NCBI GenBank assembly: GCA_030681835.1
Contig: JAUXRN010000065.1
Location: 1 to 42,852 of the forward strand
Reading direction: 5' to 3'
Source of the DNA: Actinomycetota bacterium
Lineage (GTDB): Bacteria; Actinomycetota; Actinomycetes; S36-B12
DNA: 42,852 nt
The notes under the pieces were generated by a model that was not told the DNA's origin, made no database searches, and worked only from the letters and a program-made list of their open reading frames with translations. Shown one piece after another: positions 17,433-25,655 of this stretch. The position numbers were made by a program, and so were the translations under genes. How positions within the stretch are numbered: position 1 is the stretch's first letter; each line of letters opens with the position of its first letter.

Positions 17433-18479
17433 ATGGATGTCGCTGCCTACGCCGCCCCTGCTGCCAAGGCTCCACTCGGGCCTACCACCATCTCGCGCCG
17501 GGATGTCGGCCCGCACGATGTCCTGATCGAGATCGCCTACTCCGGCATCTGCCACTCCGACATCCACCAGGGACGTGAGGAATGGGGATCGGCGATCTTC
17601 CCGATGGTGCCCGGCCACGAGATCGCCGGCATCATCACGGAGGTCGGCAGCGCGGTGACCGGGTTCAAGATCGGCGACCACGCTGGTATCGGCTGCTTCG
17701 TCGACTCCTGCCGCCAGTGCGAGCGCTGCAAGGCCGGCGACGAGCAGTACTGCAGCGTCCACACGGTGCTGACCTACAACAGCATCGAGCGCGACGGGAA
17801 GACACCGACGTACGGCGGGTACTCGACGCACATCGTGTGCGACGAGGCCTACGTCCTGCGCATCCCGGAGAACCTGCCGCTGGATGCTTCGGCACCGCTC
17901 CTGTGCGCCGGCATCACCCTGTACGACCCGCTGAAGCGCTGGAAGGTGGGACCGGGCACACGCATCGGGGTCATGGGCCTTGGCGGTCTGGGCCACATGG
18001 GCGTCAAGCTCGCGGTCGCGATGGGGGCCGAGGTCACCGTCGTCTCGCACTCGCCGGGGAAGGAGGAGGACGCGCTCCGGCTCGGGGCCCACGCATTCCT
18101 GCTCTCCAGCGATCGAGCGGCGATGAAGTCCGCCCGCAACTCACTCCACCTGATCGCCAATACGGTCGCGGCCGACATCGACCTGAATCCGTACCTGTCC
18201 CTGCTCGACCTCGATGGGGTGATGGCCCTGGTCGGGCTCCCCGAGAGCGCCCTGGCGATCCGGCCGTTCACGTTGATCGGGGGGCGGCGGGCTCTGGCCG
18301 GCTCGTCGATCGGGGGAATCGCCGCGACCCAGGAGATGCTCGACTTCTGCGGCCAACACGACGTGACGAGCGACATCGAGACCATCGCCGTCCAGCAGGT
18401 CAATGAGGCGTGGGACCGAGTCGTCTCCAGCGACGTCAAGTACCGCTTCGTGATCGACACGGCCTCACTGACGGACTGA
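17433..18479 (+). CDS. Zinc-dependent alcohol dehydrogenase (CAD/YahK type)
   Basis: 348-residue medium-chain dehydrogenase. Catalytic zinc ligands C40 (GICHSD), H62 (PGHEIAG) and C158 (LLCAGITLYDPL) are present. Structural zinc ligands are C93, C96, C99 and C107. The coenzyme fold has GVMGLGGLGHMGVKLA (about 179-194). The spacing matches NADP-dependent cinnamyl-alcohol-dehydrogenase-like enzymes such as E. coli YahK and mycobacterial AdhC, which reduce aldehydes broadly. Its 3' end overlaps the convergent YihY gene by 15 bp. Confidence 0.9.
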   Translation: MDVAAYAAPAAKAPLGPTTISRRDVGPHDVLIEIAYSGICHSDIHQGREEWGSAIFPMVPGHEIAGIITEVGSAVTGFKIGDHAGIGCFVDSCRQCERCKAGDEQYCSVHTVLTYNSIERDGKTPTYGGYSTHIVCDEAYVLRIPENLPLDASAPLLCAGITLYDPLKRWKVGPGTRIGVMGLGGLGHMGVKLAVAMGAEVTVVSHSPGKEEDALRLGAHAFLLSSDRAAMKSARNSLHLIANTVAADIDLNPYLSLLDLDGVMALVGLPESALAIRPFTLIGGRRALAGSSIGGIAATQEMLDFCGQHDVTSDIETIAVQQVNEAWDRVVSSDVKYRFVIDTASLTD

Positions 18480-19295
18480 CTCGGGCGCAGCCTGGCGCTC
18501 CACCCAGACCGCCACGAGCAGTGGTGCGATGAGGAGCACGAGCACGCCGGCGAGGATCAACGTGAACAGCGCGAACGTCACGCCAATCGGCCCGAACTGC
18601 TCGGCTTGCTCGGTCAGCAGTCGTGGCATGTAGAGCGTCGCCCAGACCGTGACGCCCGTGCGCCCCACCCCGGACAGAATGGCCGCCGGGATGAGCAGCC
18701 TCCTGGGGATCGTCGGCACCAGCAGTCGCAGTCCGGCGATGTCCGCGGCGAACCAGAGCAGCAGGATCGCAAGAATGGCGAGCACCGCCAGGGCCACGCC
18801 GCTCTCCCGCCGGACCGCCCGGAGCTCCGAGGCGAGCGAGAACAGGGTGATCTGCACCGCGATCCACACGACGCCACGCCACAGCTGGGATCGACGCAGG
18901 GAGGGCAGGCCGAAGATCTTCGCGTACGTGCGGGACAGGCGGCGGGCCAGGGAGAAGGCAGACAGCACCGACATCGCGACGGCCAGCCAGGAGATGGTGC
19001 GGACCGCGGCGTCGCTCTGGAAGAGGGCGTGCACGGCCACGTCGGCAGCGCCCGAGAGCCCGAACCGGTTCGTGAGCTGCGTCGCGAGCACGTCGCCGTC
19101 GGAGTTCAGCACCAAGGAGACCGCGACGATGAGCAGCGGCAGCAGGGCGACGAACGCCTGGGCCGCCAGCCCGAAGGACCGATCGAGCAGCTCGAGGTCG
19201 AAGAACCGCCGCAGAACGGCCGCCGGGTAGCTCTCCAGCGCCCACTCGCGCAGGCGCGCTATCCCTACCTGCGGAGGATCGGACGCGTCAGGCAC
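18465..19295 (-). CDS. YihY/BrkB-like membrane protein
   Basis: 276 residues with about six hydrophobic segments. The family pattern is an N-terminal amphipathic region, a first helix AAQAFVALLPLLIVAVSLVL, and a C-terminal pair LYMPRLLTEQAEQFGPIGVTF / LFTLILAGVLVLLIAPLLVA, as in UPF0761/YihY proteins (formerly called ribonuclease BN). The molecular function is unknown. The GTG start at 19295 overlaps the upstream amidinotransferase-fold gene by 31 nt, so the two are co-transcribed. The 3' end overlaps the convergent dehydrogenase gene. Confidence 0.68.
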   Translation of the reverse strand: MPDASDPPQVGIARLREWALESYPAAVLRRFFDLELLDRSFGLAAQAFVALLPLLIVAVSLVLNSDGDVLATQLTNRFGLSGAADVAVHALFQSDAAVRTISWLAVAMSVLSAFSLARRLSRTYAKIFGLPSLRRSQLWRGVVWIAVQITLFSLASELRAVRRESGVALAVLAILAILLLWFAADIAGLRLLVPTIPRRLLIPAAILSGVGRTGVTVWATLYMPRLLTEQAEQFGPIGVTFALFTLILAGVLVLLIAPLLVAVWVERQAAPESVRQ

Positions 19296-20140
19296 GTCGG
19301 CCCGCCTTCACCCTTGTTGATCTCGCTCGCTTCGTACTCGTGCACCTCGACGCCGTGGTGGCGCAGCATGGCCGTTGTCGCCGCGTTCCCCCTGGCGATG
19401 ACCACGATTCCGGGCGCCACCGCGAGCACGTTGCACCCCAGCGAGGCGTAGTCCTCGTCCGGGACCGCGAGGGTCTGGATGCCGCGGGCGTGGAGGGCCT
19501 GCAGCAGGGCCACGGGCGCCAACCGCTCGAACACCACGGCGAGGTCCTCCCGCACCGGGGACACGACCGACATGAGGTGCAGGCAGTACTCCGGGCCAAG
19601 GTCGTGCGGCATGTCGAAGGACTCGACGGTGACACCCTGGGCAGCGAGCATGGTCCGCAACTGGTCGATCGCTGCCTGGTTGGTGCGGTAGGTGCGGCCG
19701 ACCGCCAGCGTGCGACCGTCGAGCCAGAACATGTCGCCGCCGTCGGCGGTCGCGGGTGACGTGAGCCGCCCGACCACCGGGATCCCCAGGTCGGCGAGCT
19801 GCGTCGCCAGCAGTGGTGGCTCACCTGTCCTGACCGCCTTGGCCCCGCGCAACTCGATGACGCCGTCGCCGACGACGAAGGCGGGGTCGTACACGAAGCA
19901 GGCATCCGGCATGCCGTCGGCAGGGGGCAGGACGACGATCTCGCAGCCGAGGCTGCGGAGCAGGTCGACGAAGGCAGAGTGCTGGGCGGCCAGCATGCCC
20001 AGGTCCAGCGGCTGGGCCCAGTGCGCCACGGTGTAGTCCCCGTGCGGCGACGGCGGGCGCACCGCCACCCGCCGCAGGGTCGACACCATCGACGTGACGC
20101 CGTACTCGCCATGGCCCCCGGGGCTGCCGTCAGTCGTCAC
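19265..20140 (-). CDS. Dimethylargininase / arginine-deiminase-family hydrolase
   Basis: 291-residue enzyme of the amidinotransferase (guanidino-modifying) fold. Visible catalytic blocks are ATADGGDMFWLDG (substrate guanidine Asp), GPEYCLHLMSVVSP (His of the triad) and the C-terminal GGPTCLTRPIL with the nucleophilic Cys. DDAH-like members hydrolyse N-omega-methylarginines or arginine to citrulline. The compact length and the absence of the ADI helical insertion favour a DDAH-like enzyme over classical ArcA. GTG at 20140 includes the family N-terminal block EYGVTSMVSTLRRVAVRPP and overlaps the upstream gene by 11 nt; ATG at 20089 is an alternative. Confidence 0.8.
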   Translation of the reverse strand: MTTDGSPGGHGEYGVTSMVSTLRRVAVRPPSPHGDYTVAHWAQPLDLGMLAAQHSAFVDLLRSLGCEIVVLPPADGMPDACFVYDPAFVVGDGVIELRGAKAVRTGEPPLLATQLADLGIPVVGRLTSPATADGGDMFWLDGRTLAVGRTYRTNQAAIDQLRTMLAAQGVTVESFDMPHDLGPEYCLHLMSVVSPVREDLAVVFERLAPVALLQALHARGIQTLAVPDEDYASLGCNVLAVAPGIVVIARGNAATTAMLRHHGVEVHEYEASEINKGEGGPTCLTRPILRR

Positions 20141-20600
20141 GTGCCGCGTCCTTCCGCTCCAGGATTCCGAGGATCCGGAGCCGATTGTGGCGCAGGATCG
20201 TGATGAACGGCAGGTTGCCCGCGACGACGAGGAGCCAGAACAGCAAGGCCAGCGGCCACGGGTTGAAGGCGAAGAGAACCAGGGTCGCAGTGATGGATCC
20301 CCAGTGAACCCACTCGGCCCTCCTGACTTCTCGCAAGTAGCGTCGCAGGTCCGCAACGCTCATGCCCGGCAGGGCCGACTTGCTCTCGCCGCCGAACAAC
20401 GTGCCGAGTTCCGGCAGGCGTCGAATGAGGGTGCTGATGCCGATGCGCCGGTACATGCGCGCCGTCTCGCCGGGCACCGGGCGCAGCGGTCCGACGTCTG
20501 AGCGCAGCCAACGATCGGGCCACCGGGGGGCCGAGGCCCCGATGATGACGGACAGGGTCACGATCACCGAGATGTCCACCACCAGGAGCCCAGGGCTCAT
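20130..20600 (-). CDS. CrtO-like small membrane acyltransferase (glycosyl-diaponeurosporenoate acyltransferase family)
   Basis: 156 residues with two N-terminal and two central hydrophobic segments (MSPGLLVVDISVIVTL..., ITATLVLFAFNPW, LALLFWLLVVAGNL). It ends with NLPFITILRHNRLRIL, resembling the N-x-P-x-x-x-Q-R-x-N-R-x-R signature of glycosyl-4,4'-diaponeurosporenoate acyltransferases. In staphylococci CrtO acylates staphyloxanthin. No other carotenoid gene is visible here, so the substrate is unlikely to be staphyloxanthin and the annotation is by family only. It is the first gene of a minus-strand operon with the guanidino-hydrolase and the YihY protein. Confidence 0.55.
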   Translation of the reverse strand: MSPGLLVVDISVIVTLSVIIGASAPRWPDRWLRSDVGPLRPVPGETARMYRRIGISTLIRRLPELGTLFGGESKSALPGMSVADLRRYLREVRRAEWVHWGSITATLVLFAFNPWPLALLFWLLVVAGNLPFITILRHNRLRILGILERKDAARDD

Positions 20601-20633
20601 GGCCGATCCCGTGGGTCGTCACGCAACGACCAG

Positions 20634-20718
20634 CGGCGAGGGAGGGATTTGAACCCCCGGAGGGTTTCCCCTCGGGCGCTTTCAAGGCGCCTGCAATCGG
20701 CCGCTCTGCCACCTCGCC
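20634..20718 (-). tRNA. tRNA-Ser (anticodon TGA)
   Basis: Minus-strand class II tRNA of 85 nt. Acceptor GGCGAGG/CCTCGCC, anticodon loop CTTGAAA (TGA), long variable arm CGAGGGGAAACCCTC, T arm GGGGGTTCAAATCCCTC, discriminator G, no encoded CCA. It is the second serine isoacceptor in the window. Confidence 0.96.
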
Positions 20719-20739
20719 TGAGCGGCCACCACCGTAGTG

Positions 20740-21846
20740 TCACGGCGCCTGGCCCGCAGGCTGCGGGTAGTCCTGGTCCACGAAATCCACATAGTCCCCG
20801 GACACCGCGATGAGCGTCCACACGCTGCCATCGTCGCCGGTGATGCGGTACGCCGGCAGCATCAGCAGGGCGCCGTCCGGCTGCCAGAAGCGCCCCAGGC
20901 CGAGGTTGGCCTCCGTGACGACGATGCCGGCCATCGGGACCTGCAGCGAGGGCCGTTCTCCGCCCCCCGCGCTGGGCGGCAGCGAGGATGCAGGAGCCGG
21001 AGTCGAACCACCCTCACGGCCGGTGACGGGCACCGGGCCAAGCACCTGCCAGGTGGGCAGCGCGGCCCGGCGCACGGCGGTGGCCGCACCGACCACCGGA
21101 TACCCCGGCACCTCCTGGAGCCCGGCGGCGAAGCCGGTCGCCTGGACGATCGCCCCGCCTGGGCCCACCCCGATGGTCCACGAGAGGCCGCTGCGCTCCC
21201 CGTCCACGAGGTGCCAGGCGATCACGTCGACCCGGTCGTCGTAGCGATCGACCGCCCACTCCACGGAGTCCGCACCCACGCCGATCGATGCGAGCAGCGC
21301 CTCAGCGAGGTCGCGGGCGCGCTCGGGGGCGATCAGCGGGGCCGTCGATTCCCGGCTGCGGCGATCCGCCATGGTCCACGTCATGGCCGGGTCGTCCAGC
21401 ACGGTCAGCGTGGCCAGTCGCACGTCGGAGCCAATGGTCCAGCCCGCGTTCGACGTTGCAACGTCTCCGGCCACGCCAAGGTGCATGGCGAGGGCACGGG
21501 CCACGCCCGGCCCGTCGAGCCCGGTGCGGGTGAACCGGTACCCGCTGGCAACCGAGCGGACATCGGGCAGGTCGGGGGCAGGCGTGAAGACGGCGGGCAA
21601 CCCGGGGGCGCCGGGATCTGCTTGGGCCGATCCCGGAAGCCAGGGCTGGCCCAGGGGGACGACGTCGGCCTCGGGCGCCACCTCGACGACCGCCCCCGGC
21701 ACGACCACCACGGCTGGCCCCGGGGCGCTGGCCCGTCCCCACGCAATGCCTGCGGTCCCGGCCACGACCACCGCGAGGACAGCGACGGCCGCGACCAGCC
21801 ACCGGCGACGCGCACCGCGCGGTGCGGTGGCCGGCCCGGGAGTCAC
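20740..21846 (-). CDS. Membrane-anchored hypothetical protein
   Basis: 368 residues. A basic N-terminus (ARRRW) precedes one transmembrane helix (LVAAVAVLAVVVAGTAGIAW, about 16-35); the remainder would be extracytoplasmic. The body has two beta-rich regions: one with GLSWTIGVGPGGAIVQATGF, resembling the two-strand repeats of exported anti-sigma-like or PepSY-like modules, and a C-terminal block AYRITGDDGSVWTLIAVSGD. A Pro/Ser/Gly linker joins them. I do not recognise a named family. It starts with GTG 7 nt after the stop of the flippase gene and is probably co-transcribed with it. Confidence 0.65.
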   Translation of the reverse strand: MTPGPATAPRGARRRWLVAAVAVLAVVVAGTAGIAWGRASAPGPAVVVVPGAVVEVAPEADVVPLGQPWLPGSAQADPGAPGLPAVFTPAPDLPDVRSVASGYRFTRTGLDGPGVARALAMHLGVAGDVATSNAGWTIGSDVRLATLTVLDDPAMTWTMADRRSRESTAPLIAPERARDLAEALLASIGVGADSVEWAVDRYDDRVDVIAWHLVDGERSGLSWTIGVGPGGAIVQATGFAAGLQEVPGYPVVGAATAVRRAALPTWQVLGPVPVTGREGGSTPAPASSLPPSAGGGERPSLQVPMAGIVVTEANLGLGRFWQPDGALLMLPAYRITGDDGSVWTLIAVSGDYVDFVDQDYPQPAGQAP

Positions 21847-21853
21847 GCGATCA

Positions 21854-23080
21854 TCACTCCGCGGTTTCGACGGGTATCCCCATGGCTGGCGCCTGCCTGC
21901 GGTCCATGACGAGGCCGACGACAGTCAACACCAGGGACACCGCGACGACGGTGGTGACGATCTGCGCGACAGAGTCATGGCGCCACAACGACACGATGGT
22001 GACGAGCACGCCGAGCGCGATCCAGACGGTGAGGACCGCGCGGCGATCCTGGGTCGCCAGTCGCGCATACAGCAGGACCTGCACGAGGGCGAACGCCGAT
22101 CCCTCGAGGGCGAACAGCCACGCCTCCGAGCCGAGGTTGGGGTACTGCACACCGCCGAGCACGCGGATGACGAAGTCCCCGAACAGGAAGCTGAAGCCGG
22201 TGATCAGCAGGCCCACGACCGCCGTCAGCCCGGTGGCGACATAGACCGCCCGACGGCTGTCGCCGGACGACATCTTGGGGAACAGGACGATCACGATCGC
22301 GTTCGGCAGGAAGAAGGCGATCTTCGCCAGCAGGACCCCGACGGAGTACTCGCCGGACTCATCCTCGGTGAGGAAGATCCGAGCCAGCAGCACGTCGACG
22401 TTGGTAAGGGTGAACAGCACGAACAGGGCGTGCAGGACATGAACGAACTCGCCGCGGATCCCCGATGTCAGCGTGGAGCTCCAGGTGCGCGGGCAGATGA
22501 TCTGGTAGGCGATGACCGCCCCGGCGGCGCAGCCGACGAGGATGCCGATGCCGACCCCGGTGACGCTGTCGAACAGCAGGACGCCGACGACGCCGCCGAC
22601 CGCGCGCCCGGCGCCGTTGGCGATGAATGCCCACGACAGCCGCGCGTGCTGCTCGCGCCCCTGCGCGATGCCCATGGCGGCCGAGCCGATGACGATGAAG
22701 CCGATCGAGGCGATACCCGACGCGACGGCGACGACTGGGATGGCGAAGAACTCCCCCAGCGGCCAGGCCACGAGGACCCCGGCAGCCATGATCGTCCCGC
22801 CGACGACCACGGCCAGCCGGATGGCGACACCCTCGACCTGGGGCCGGTCGTCGCCCGCTACCGCCACGCGACGCGCGGTCAGCGCCTGCGTGGCGATGCC
22901 CACCGTCGAGATGATGACCAGCAGCCCGAGCAGTGCGCCCAGTGCGCCGAACTCCGCCGGCGTCAGCACCCGCGCGGCGATCATGCTCAGCAGGTAGGCA
23001 GCGCCGTTGCCGAGCAGCGTCGCACCGCCGACCAGCACGAGGCCCTTGGCCAGCGCCGCGCGCCCGTGCGGTTGACTCAC
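21854..23080 (-). CDS. Oligosaccharide flippase-like (MOP/Wzx-type) membrane protein
   Basis: 408 residues and roughly 12 hydrophobic helices. The N-terminal block KGLVLVGGATLLGNGAAYLL...RVLTPAEFGALGALL is the RxLxPxEfGxlg signature of polysaccharide biosynthesis / MATE-like flippases (MOP superfamily). Such proteins move lipid-linked sugars across the membrane. No polysaccharide gene lies directly beside it, so the cargo is unknown. The GTG at 23080 has a TAGGGT box 6 nt upstream (leaderless). The following membrane-anchored protein is likely in the same operon. Confidence 0.78.
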   Translation of the reverse strand: MSQPHGRAALAKGLVLVGGATLLGNGAAYLLSMIAARVLTPAEFGALGALLGLLVIISTVGIATQALTARRVAVAGDDRPQVEGVAIRLAVVVGGTIMAAGVLVAWPLGEFFAIPVVAVASGIASIGFIVIGSAAMGIAQGREQHARLSWAFIANGAGRAVGGVVGVLLFDSVTGVGIGILVGCAAGAVIAYQIICPRTWSSTLTSGIRGEFVHVLHALFVLFTLTNVDVLLARIFLTEDESGEYSVGVLLAKIAFFLPNAIVIVLFPKMSSGDSRRAVYVATGLTAVVGLLITGFSFLFGDFVIRVLGGVQYPNLGSEAWLFALEGSAFALVQVLLYARLATQDRRAVLTVWIALGVLVTIVSLWRHDSVAQIVTTVVAVSLVLTVVGLVMDRRQAPAMGIPVETAE

Positions 23081-23086
23081 GGCGTC

Positions 23087-23092
23087 ACCCTA
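23087..23092 (-). promoter_or_regulatory. -10 box, leaderless promoter of the flippase gene
   Basis: TAGGGT on the minus strand, 6 nt upstream of the GTG at 23080. Confidence 0.5.
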
Positions 23093-23151
23093 TCCGCAGG
23101 AGGGACCTCTCCCGCCGCCGCATGAATGCCCCGGCGACGAGGCTTCGCGAA

Positions 23152-24525
23152 CTATCCGACCACCTGCGGCAGGGTCTCCAAGGCCTCGGCGAACCGGGCG
23201 TCGGAGACCTCTTCGTCGACCATCGATCCATTGAGGTAGGCGTCGTAGGCGGCGAGGTCGAAGTGGCCATGCCCGCACAGCGCCGTGAGGATCACGGTCT
23301 CCTCGCCGGTCTCCTTTGCCTTCAACGCCTCGCGGATGGCGGCCGCGAGCGCGTGCGTCGGCTCGGGTGCGGGGACGATGCCCTCGGTGCGCGCGAACTG
23401 GACCGCTGCGGCGAAGCACTCGGTCTGCGGCACCGCGATGGCGTCCATGAGGCCGAGCTCGTACACGTGCGAGATGAGCGGCGCCATGCCGTGGTAGCGA
23501 AGCCCGCCGGCATGGATGGGGTCAGGGATGAAGTCGTGGCCCAGGGTGTGCATCTTCAGCAGCGGCGTCATCCCGGCGGTGTCACCAAAGTCGTACGCGT
23601 AGACCCCCCGCGTGAGCGACGGGCAGGAGGCCGGCTCGACCGCGAGGATCCGCGGGTCCATCCGGCCGGCGAGCTTCTCGCGCAGGAACGGGAAGGACAG
23701 CCCCGCAAAGTTGGAGCCGCCACCTGTGCAGCCGACGATGAGGGTGGGGGTGTCACCGGCCATCTGCATCTGCAGCAGGGCCTCCTGCCCGATGATCGTC
23801 TGGTGCAGGAGCACGTGGTTCAGCACCGAACCCAGCGCGTACCTCGTGTTGGGGTCCTTCGCGGCCACCTCGACCGCCTCGGAGATCGCGATGCCGAGGG
23901 ATCCGGGCCAGTTCTTCGGGTCCGCGGCGAACCCGCGCCCGACGTCGGTGACATCGGACGGAGACCGGTGCACCCGCCCGCCGAAGGCCTCGATCATCAG
24001 CCGGCGATACGGCTTGGAGTCATACGACGCGCCGACCTGCCACACCTCGCAGTCGATGCCGTACAGGGCGCAGGCGAACGACAACGCGGTGCCCCATTGG
24101 CCGGCACCTGTCTCCGTCGTCAGCCGGGTCGTCCCCTCCTTCTTGTTGTAGTAGGCCTGCGGGACCGAGGTGTTGGTCTTGTGCGAGCCGGCCGGCGAGA
24201 CCCCCTCGTACTTGTAGTAGATGCGGGCGGGCGTTCCCAACGCCTTCTCTAGGCGGTGGGCCCGGAAGAGGGGCGATGGCCGCCACTGGCGATAGACGTC
24301 GAGCACCCCGCCCGGGATGTCGATGTAGCGCTCGCCAGACACCTCTTGGAGGATCAGATCCATGGGGAACAGGGGGGTCAGGTCGTCGGGCCCGACCGGG
24401 TCCATGCGGCCGGGATGAAGCGGCGGCGGGGGCGGCGAAGGCAGGTCGGGGATGACGTTGTACCAGGTCGTCGGCATCTCGTCCTCGGTGAGCATGTACT
24501 TGTGCCGGCGCACGCTGTCGTCCAT
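23152..24525 (-). CDS. trpB2: TrpB2-type tryptophan synthase beta-like PLP enzyme
   Basis: 457-residue PLP enzyme of fold type II. The Schiff-base Lys is K116 in GSHKTNTS, and the phosphate-binding loop is [10 protein letters not shown]. The length, the N-terminal extension with the Pro-rich segment, and the [16 protein letters not shown] and [13 protein letters not shown] blocks distinguish TrpB2 from TrpB1. TrpB2 makes tryptophan from indole and serine or phosphoserine, usually without a TrpA partner; no trpA is adjacent here. A strong Shine-Dalgarno GGAGG lies 5 nt before the ATG. The gene is divergent from the riboswitch-controlled hydrolase, with 448 bp between start codons. Confidence 0.92.
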   Translation of the reverse strand: MDDSVRRHKYMLTEDEMPTTWYNVIPDLPSPPPPPLHPGRMDPVGPDDLTPLFPMDLILQEVSGERYIDIPGGVLDVYRQWRPSPLFRAHRLEKALGTPARIYYKYEGVSPAGSHKTNTSVPQAYYNKKEGTTRLTTETGAGQWGTALSFACALYGIDCEVWQVGASYDSKPYRRLMIEAFGGRVHRSPSDVTDVGRGFAADPKNWPGSLGIAISEAVEVAAKDPNTRYALGSVLNHVLLHQTIIGQEALLQMQMAGDTPTLIVGCTGGGSNFAGLSFPFLREKLAGRMDPRILAVEPASCPSLTRGVYAYDFGDTAGMTPLLKMHTLGHDFIPDPIHAGGLRYHGMAPLISHVYELGLMDAIAVPQTECFAAAVQFARTEGIVPAPEPTHALAAAIREALKAKETGEETVILTALCGHGHFDLAAYDAYLNGSMVDEEVSDARFAEALETLPQVVG

Positions 24526-24685
24526 GGCTGCCTCCTAATGTCGGCCGATGCCGCCGCTCCCGACGGGTGCCCGCGACGCTAGCGCCGCGCTCGTGCGGGT
24601 GCAGGCCCTTGCACAAAATGCGGGACTGGAGTGACAGATGGGACCAACTGTGGCGGATGCCACATTCCCCCAACGATGCGTCCTC

Positions 24686-24710
24686 ATAACGGACGTTTCG
24701 CTTTCGTTAT
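24686..24710. promoter_or_regulatory. Inverted repeat over the putative hydrolase promoter
   Basis: ATAACG (24686-24691) and CGTTAT (24705-24710) form a perfect 6-bp inverted repeat with a 13-nt spacer. The right arm overlaps a candidate -10 (TATCTT, 24708-24713) upstream of the c-di-AMP riboswitch. It lies in an A/T-richer patch of the otherwise gene-free 24526-24775, where I see nothing else. A transcription-factor site is possible; the factor is unknown. Confidence 0.35.
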
Positions 24711-24775
24711 CTTCCGGGGTCTCGTACGGTCAACCTCGCTGTCGGCCTCGACGCGGCACACGCCGTGCACTGACA

Positions 24776-24965
24776 GCTCGCTGAATCGCACAGCGCGGGC
24801 GACCTCGCCCGCGTTACGCGTACCGGGGACCCATCGGTCAGGCCTGGCTCGCCAGGCACGGCCACGGGGCGAATCCGAGGCAGCACCCGCTCGCGCGGGT
24901 GTCCTTGGTAGGGCGACCTTCACGCCCGAGCCCGTCAGCTCACCTGGGAAGCGGGAACCGAAGGA
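24776..24965 (+). promoter_or_regulatory. c-di-AMP riboswitch (ydaO/yuaA class)
   Basis: The conserved blocks of the ydaO class appear in order: CGCTGAATC (24779-24787), CCGGGGACCCA (near 24823), GGGGCGAATCC (near 24866), GTAGGGCGACCTTCACGCCCGA (24908-24929), CCCGTCAGCT (24931-24940) and AAGCGGGA (24949-24956), followed directly by the ribosome binding site. The class binds two c-di-AMP molecules and turns expression off at high ligand; in actinobacteria it typically precedes NlpC/P60 and resuscitation-factor hydrolases, as here. The long middle stem (GGCCTGGCTCGCCAGGC region) is the variable helix. The 5' boundary is approximate. Confidence 0.92.
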
Positions 24966-24973
24966 GAGTCAAC

Positions 24974-25642
24974 GTGCGCTTTCGCACGCGTGTCGCCGTC
25001 ATGGCGACGTCCGTCCTGACCGTCGTTGGCGTGGTGGCCGCGGGTGCGCTCGCAAGCGCTCACGCAGCCGAGCCGACCGTCCCGGTCGAGAAGTACGCCG
25101 TTGAGCACGTCGCCATCGTCGAGGCTGCTCTGGACCCCCTGGCGCTGGCCGCCCCCGTCGACGTCGCGGCCAAGGCCGCGCTCCTGCTGGCGACGACCGA
25201 GCGGACGGCACGTCAGCAAGCGATCGCTGCCCGCATCGCCAAGGAGCGCGAGCGGCAGCAGCGCATCGCGAAGTTGCGGGTCAAGATCGTCACCCTGGCC
25301 AAGAAGCAGCTCGGCGACCGCTACAGCGCCGGCATGTCCGGCCCGAATGCGTTCGACTGCTCCGGCTTCACCCGCTACGTCTACAAGCAGGTCACGGGCA
25401 AGGACCTCCCGCACTCGTCGCGGGTTCAGTACACGGTCGTGAAGAAGATCAAGCTCCGGCACGCCAAGCCGGGCGACCTCATCTTCTTCCTGAACAACGG
25501 CGCCCATCACGTCGGCATCTACCTCGGCAAGGGCCGCATGGTCGACGCCGCGGGCTACGGCAAGGGCGTGAAGATCAGCCCGATCTCCGGCGACTGGTGG
25601 AGCCGCAGCTACACCGGTGTCGGCCGGCTCCTGCCGGCCTAG
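24974..25642 (+). CDS. NlpC/P60 peptidoglycan hydrolase
   Basis: 222 residues. A Sec signal peptide (MRFRTRVAVMATSV..., cleavage near AHAAE, about 28-32) is followed by a charged helical segment with Arg/Gln/Lys repeats (about 75-108) and an NlpC/P60 endopeptidase domain. The nucleophile is C129 (FDCSGF) and the base is H179 (AHHVGIY). The third, polar position that is often His falls in MVDAAG, so Asp191 or a nearby residue may serve. It cleaves D-gamma-glutamyl-diaminopimelate bonds in peptidoglycan stems. The GTG start has AAGGAGAG 5 nt upstream, directly after the c-di-AMP riboswitch, linking wall cutting to c-di-AMP level. Confidence 0.92.
   Translation: MRFRTRVAVMATSVLTVVGVVAAGALASAHAAEPTVPVEKYAVEHVAIVEAALDPLALAAPVDVAAKAALLLATTERTARQQAIAARIAKERERQQRIAKLRVKIVTLAKKQLGDRYSAGMSGPNAFDCSGFTRYVYKQVTGKDLPHSSRVQYTVVKKIKLRHAKPGDLIFFLNNGAHHVGIYLGKGRMVDAAGYGKGVKISPISGDWWSRSYTGVGRLLPA
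25622..25639. terminator. Hairpin at the 3' end of the NlpC/P60 gene
   Basis: GGCCGGC (25622-25628), loop TCCT, GCCGGCC (25633-25639): a perfect 7-bp stem over the last codons, just before the stop at 25640. The convergent histidine kinase gene ends 13 bp beyond. No U tract follows, as is common for actinobacterial terminators. Confidence 0.45.
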
Positions 25643-25655
25643 CCGCCCCAGGCCA

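Noticed and set aside
21371-23125. Long plus-strand open frame (584 codons) antisense to the flippase and its neighbour
   Set aside because: Its product is full of Asp/Arg/His/Gly low-complexity sequence typical of the antisense of GC-rich genes, and the minus-strand frames have clear membrane-protein homology.
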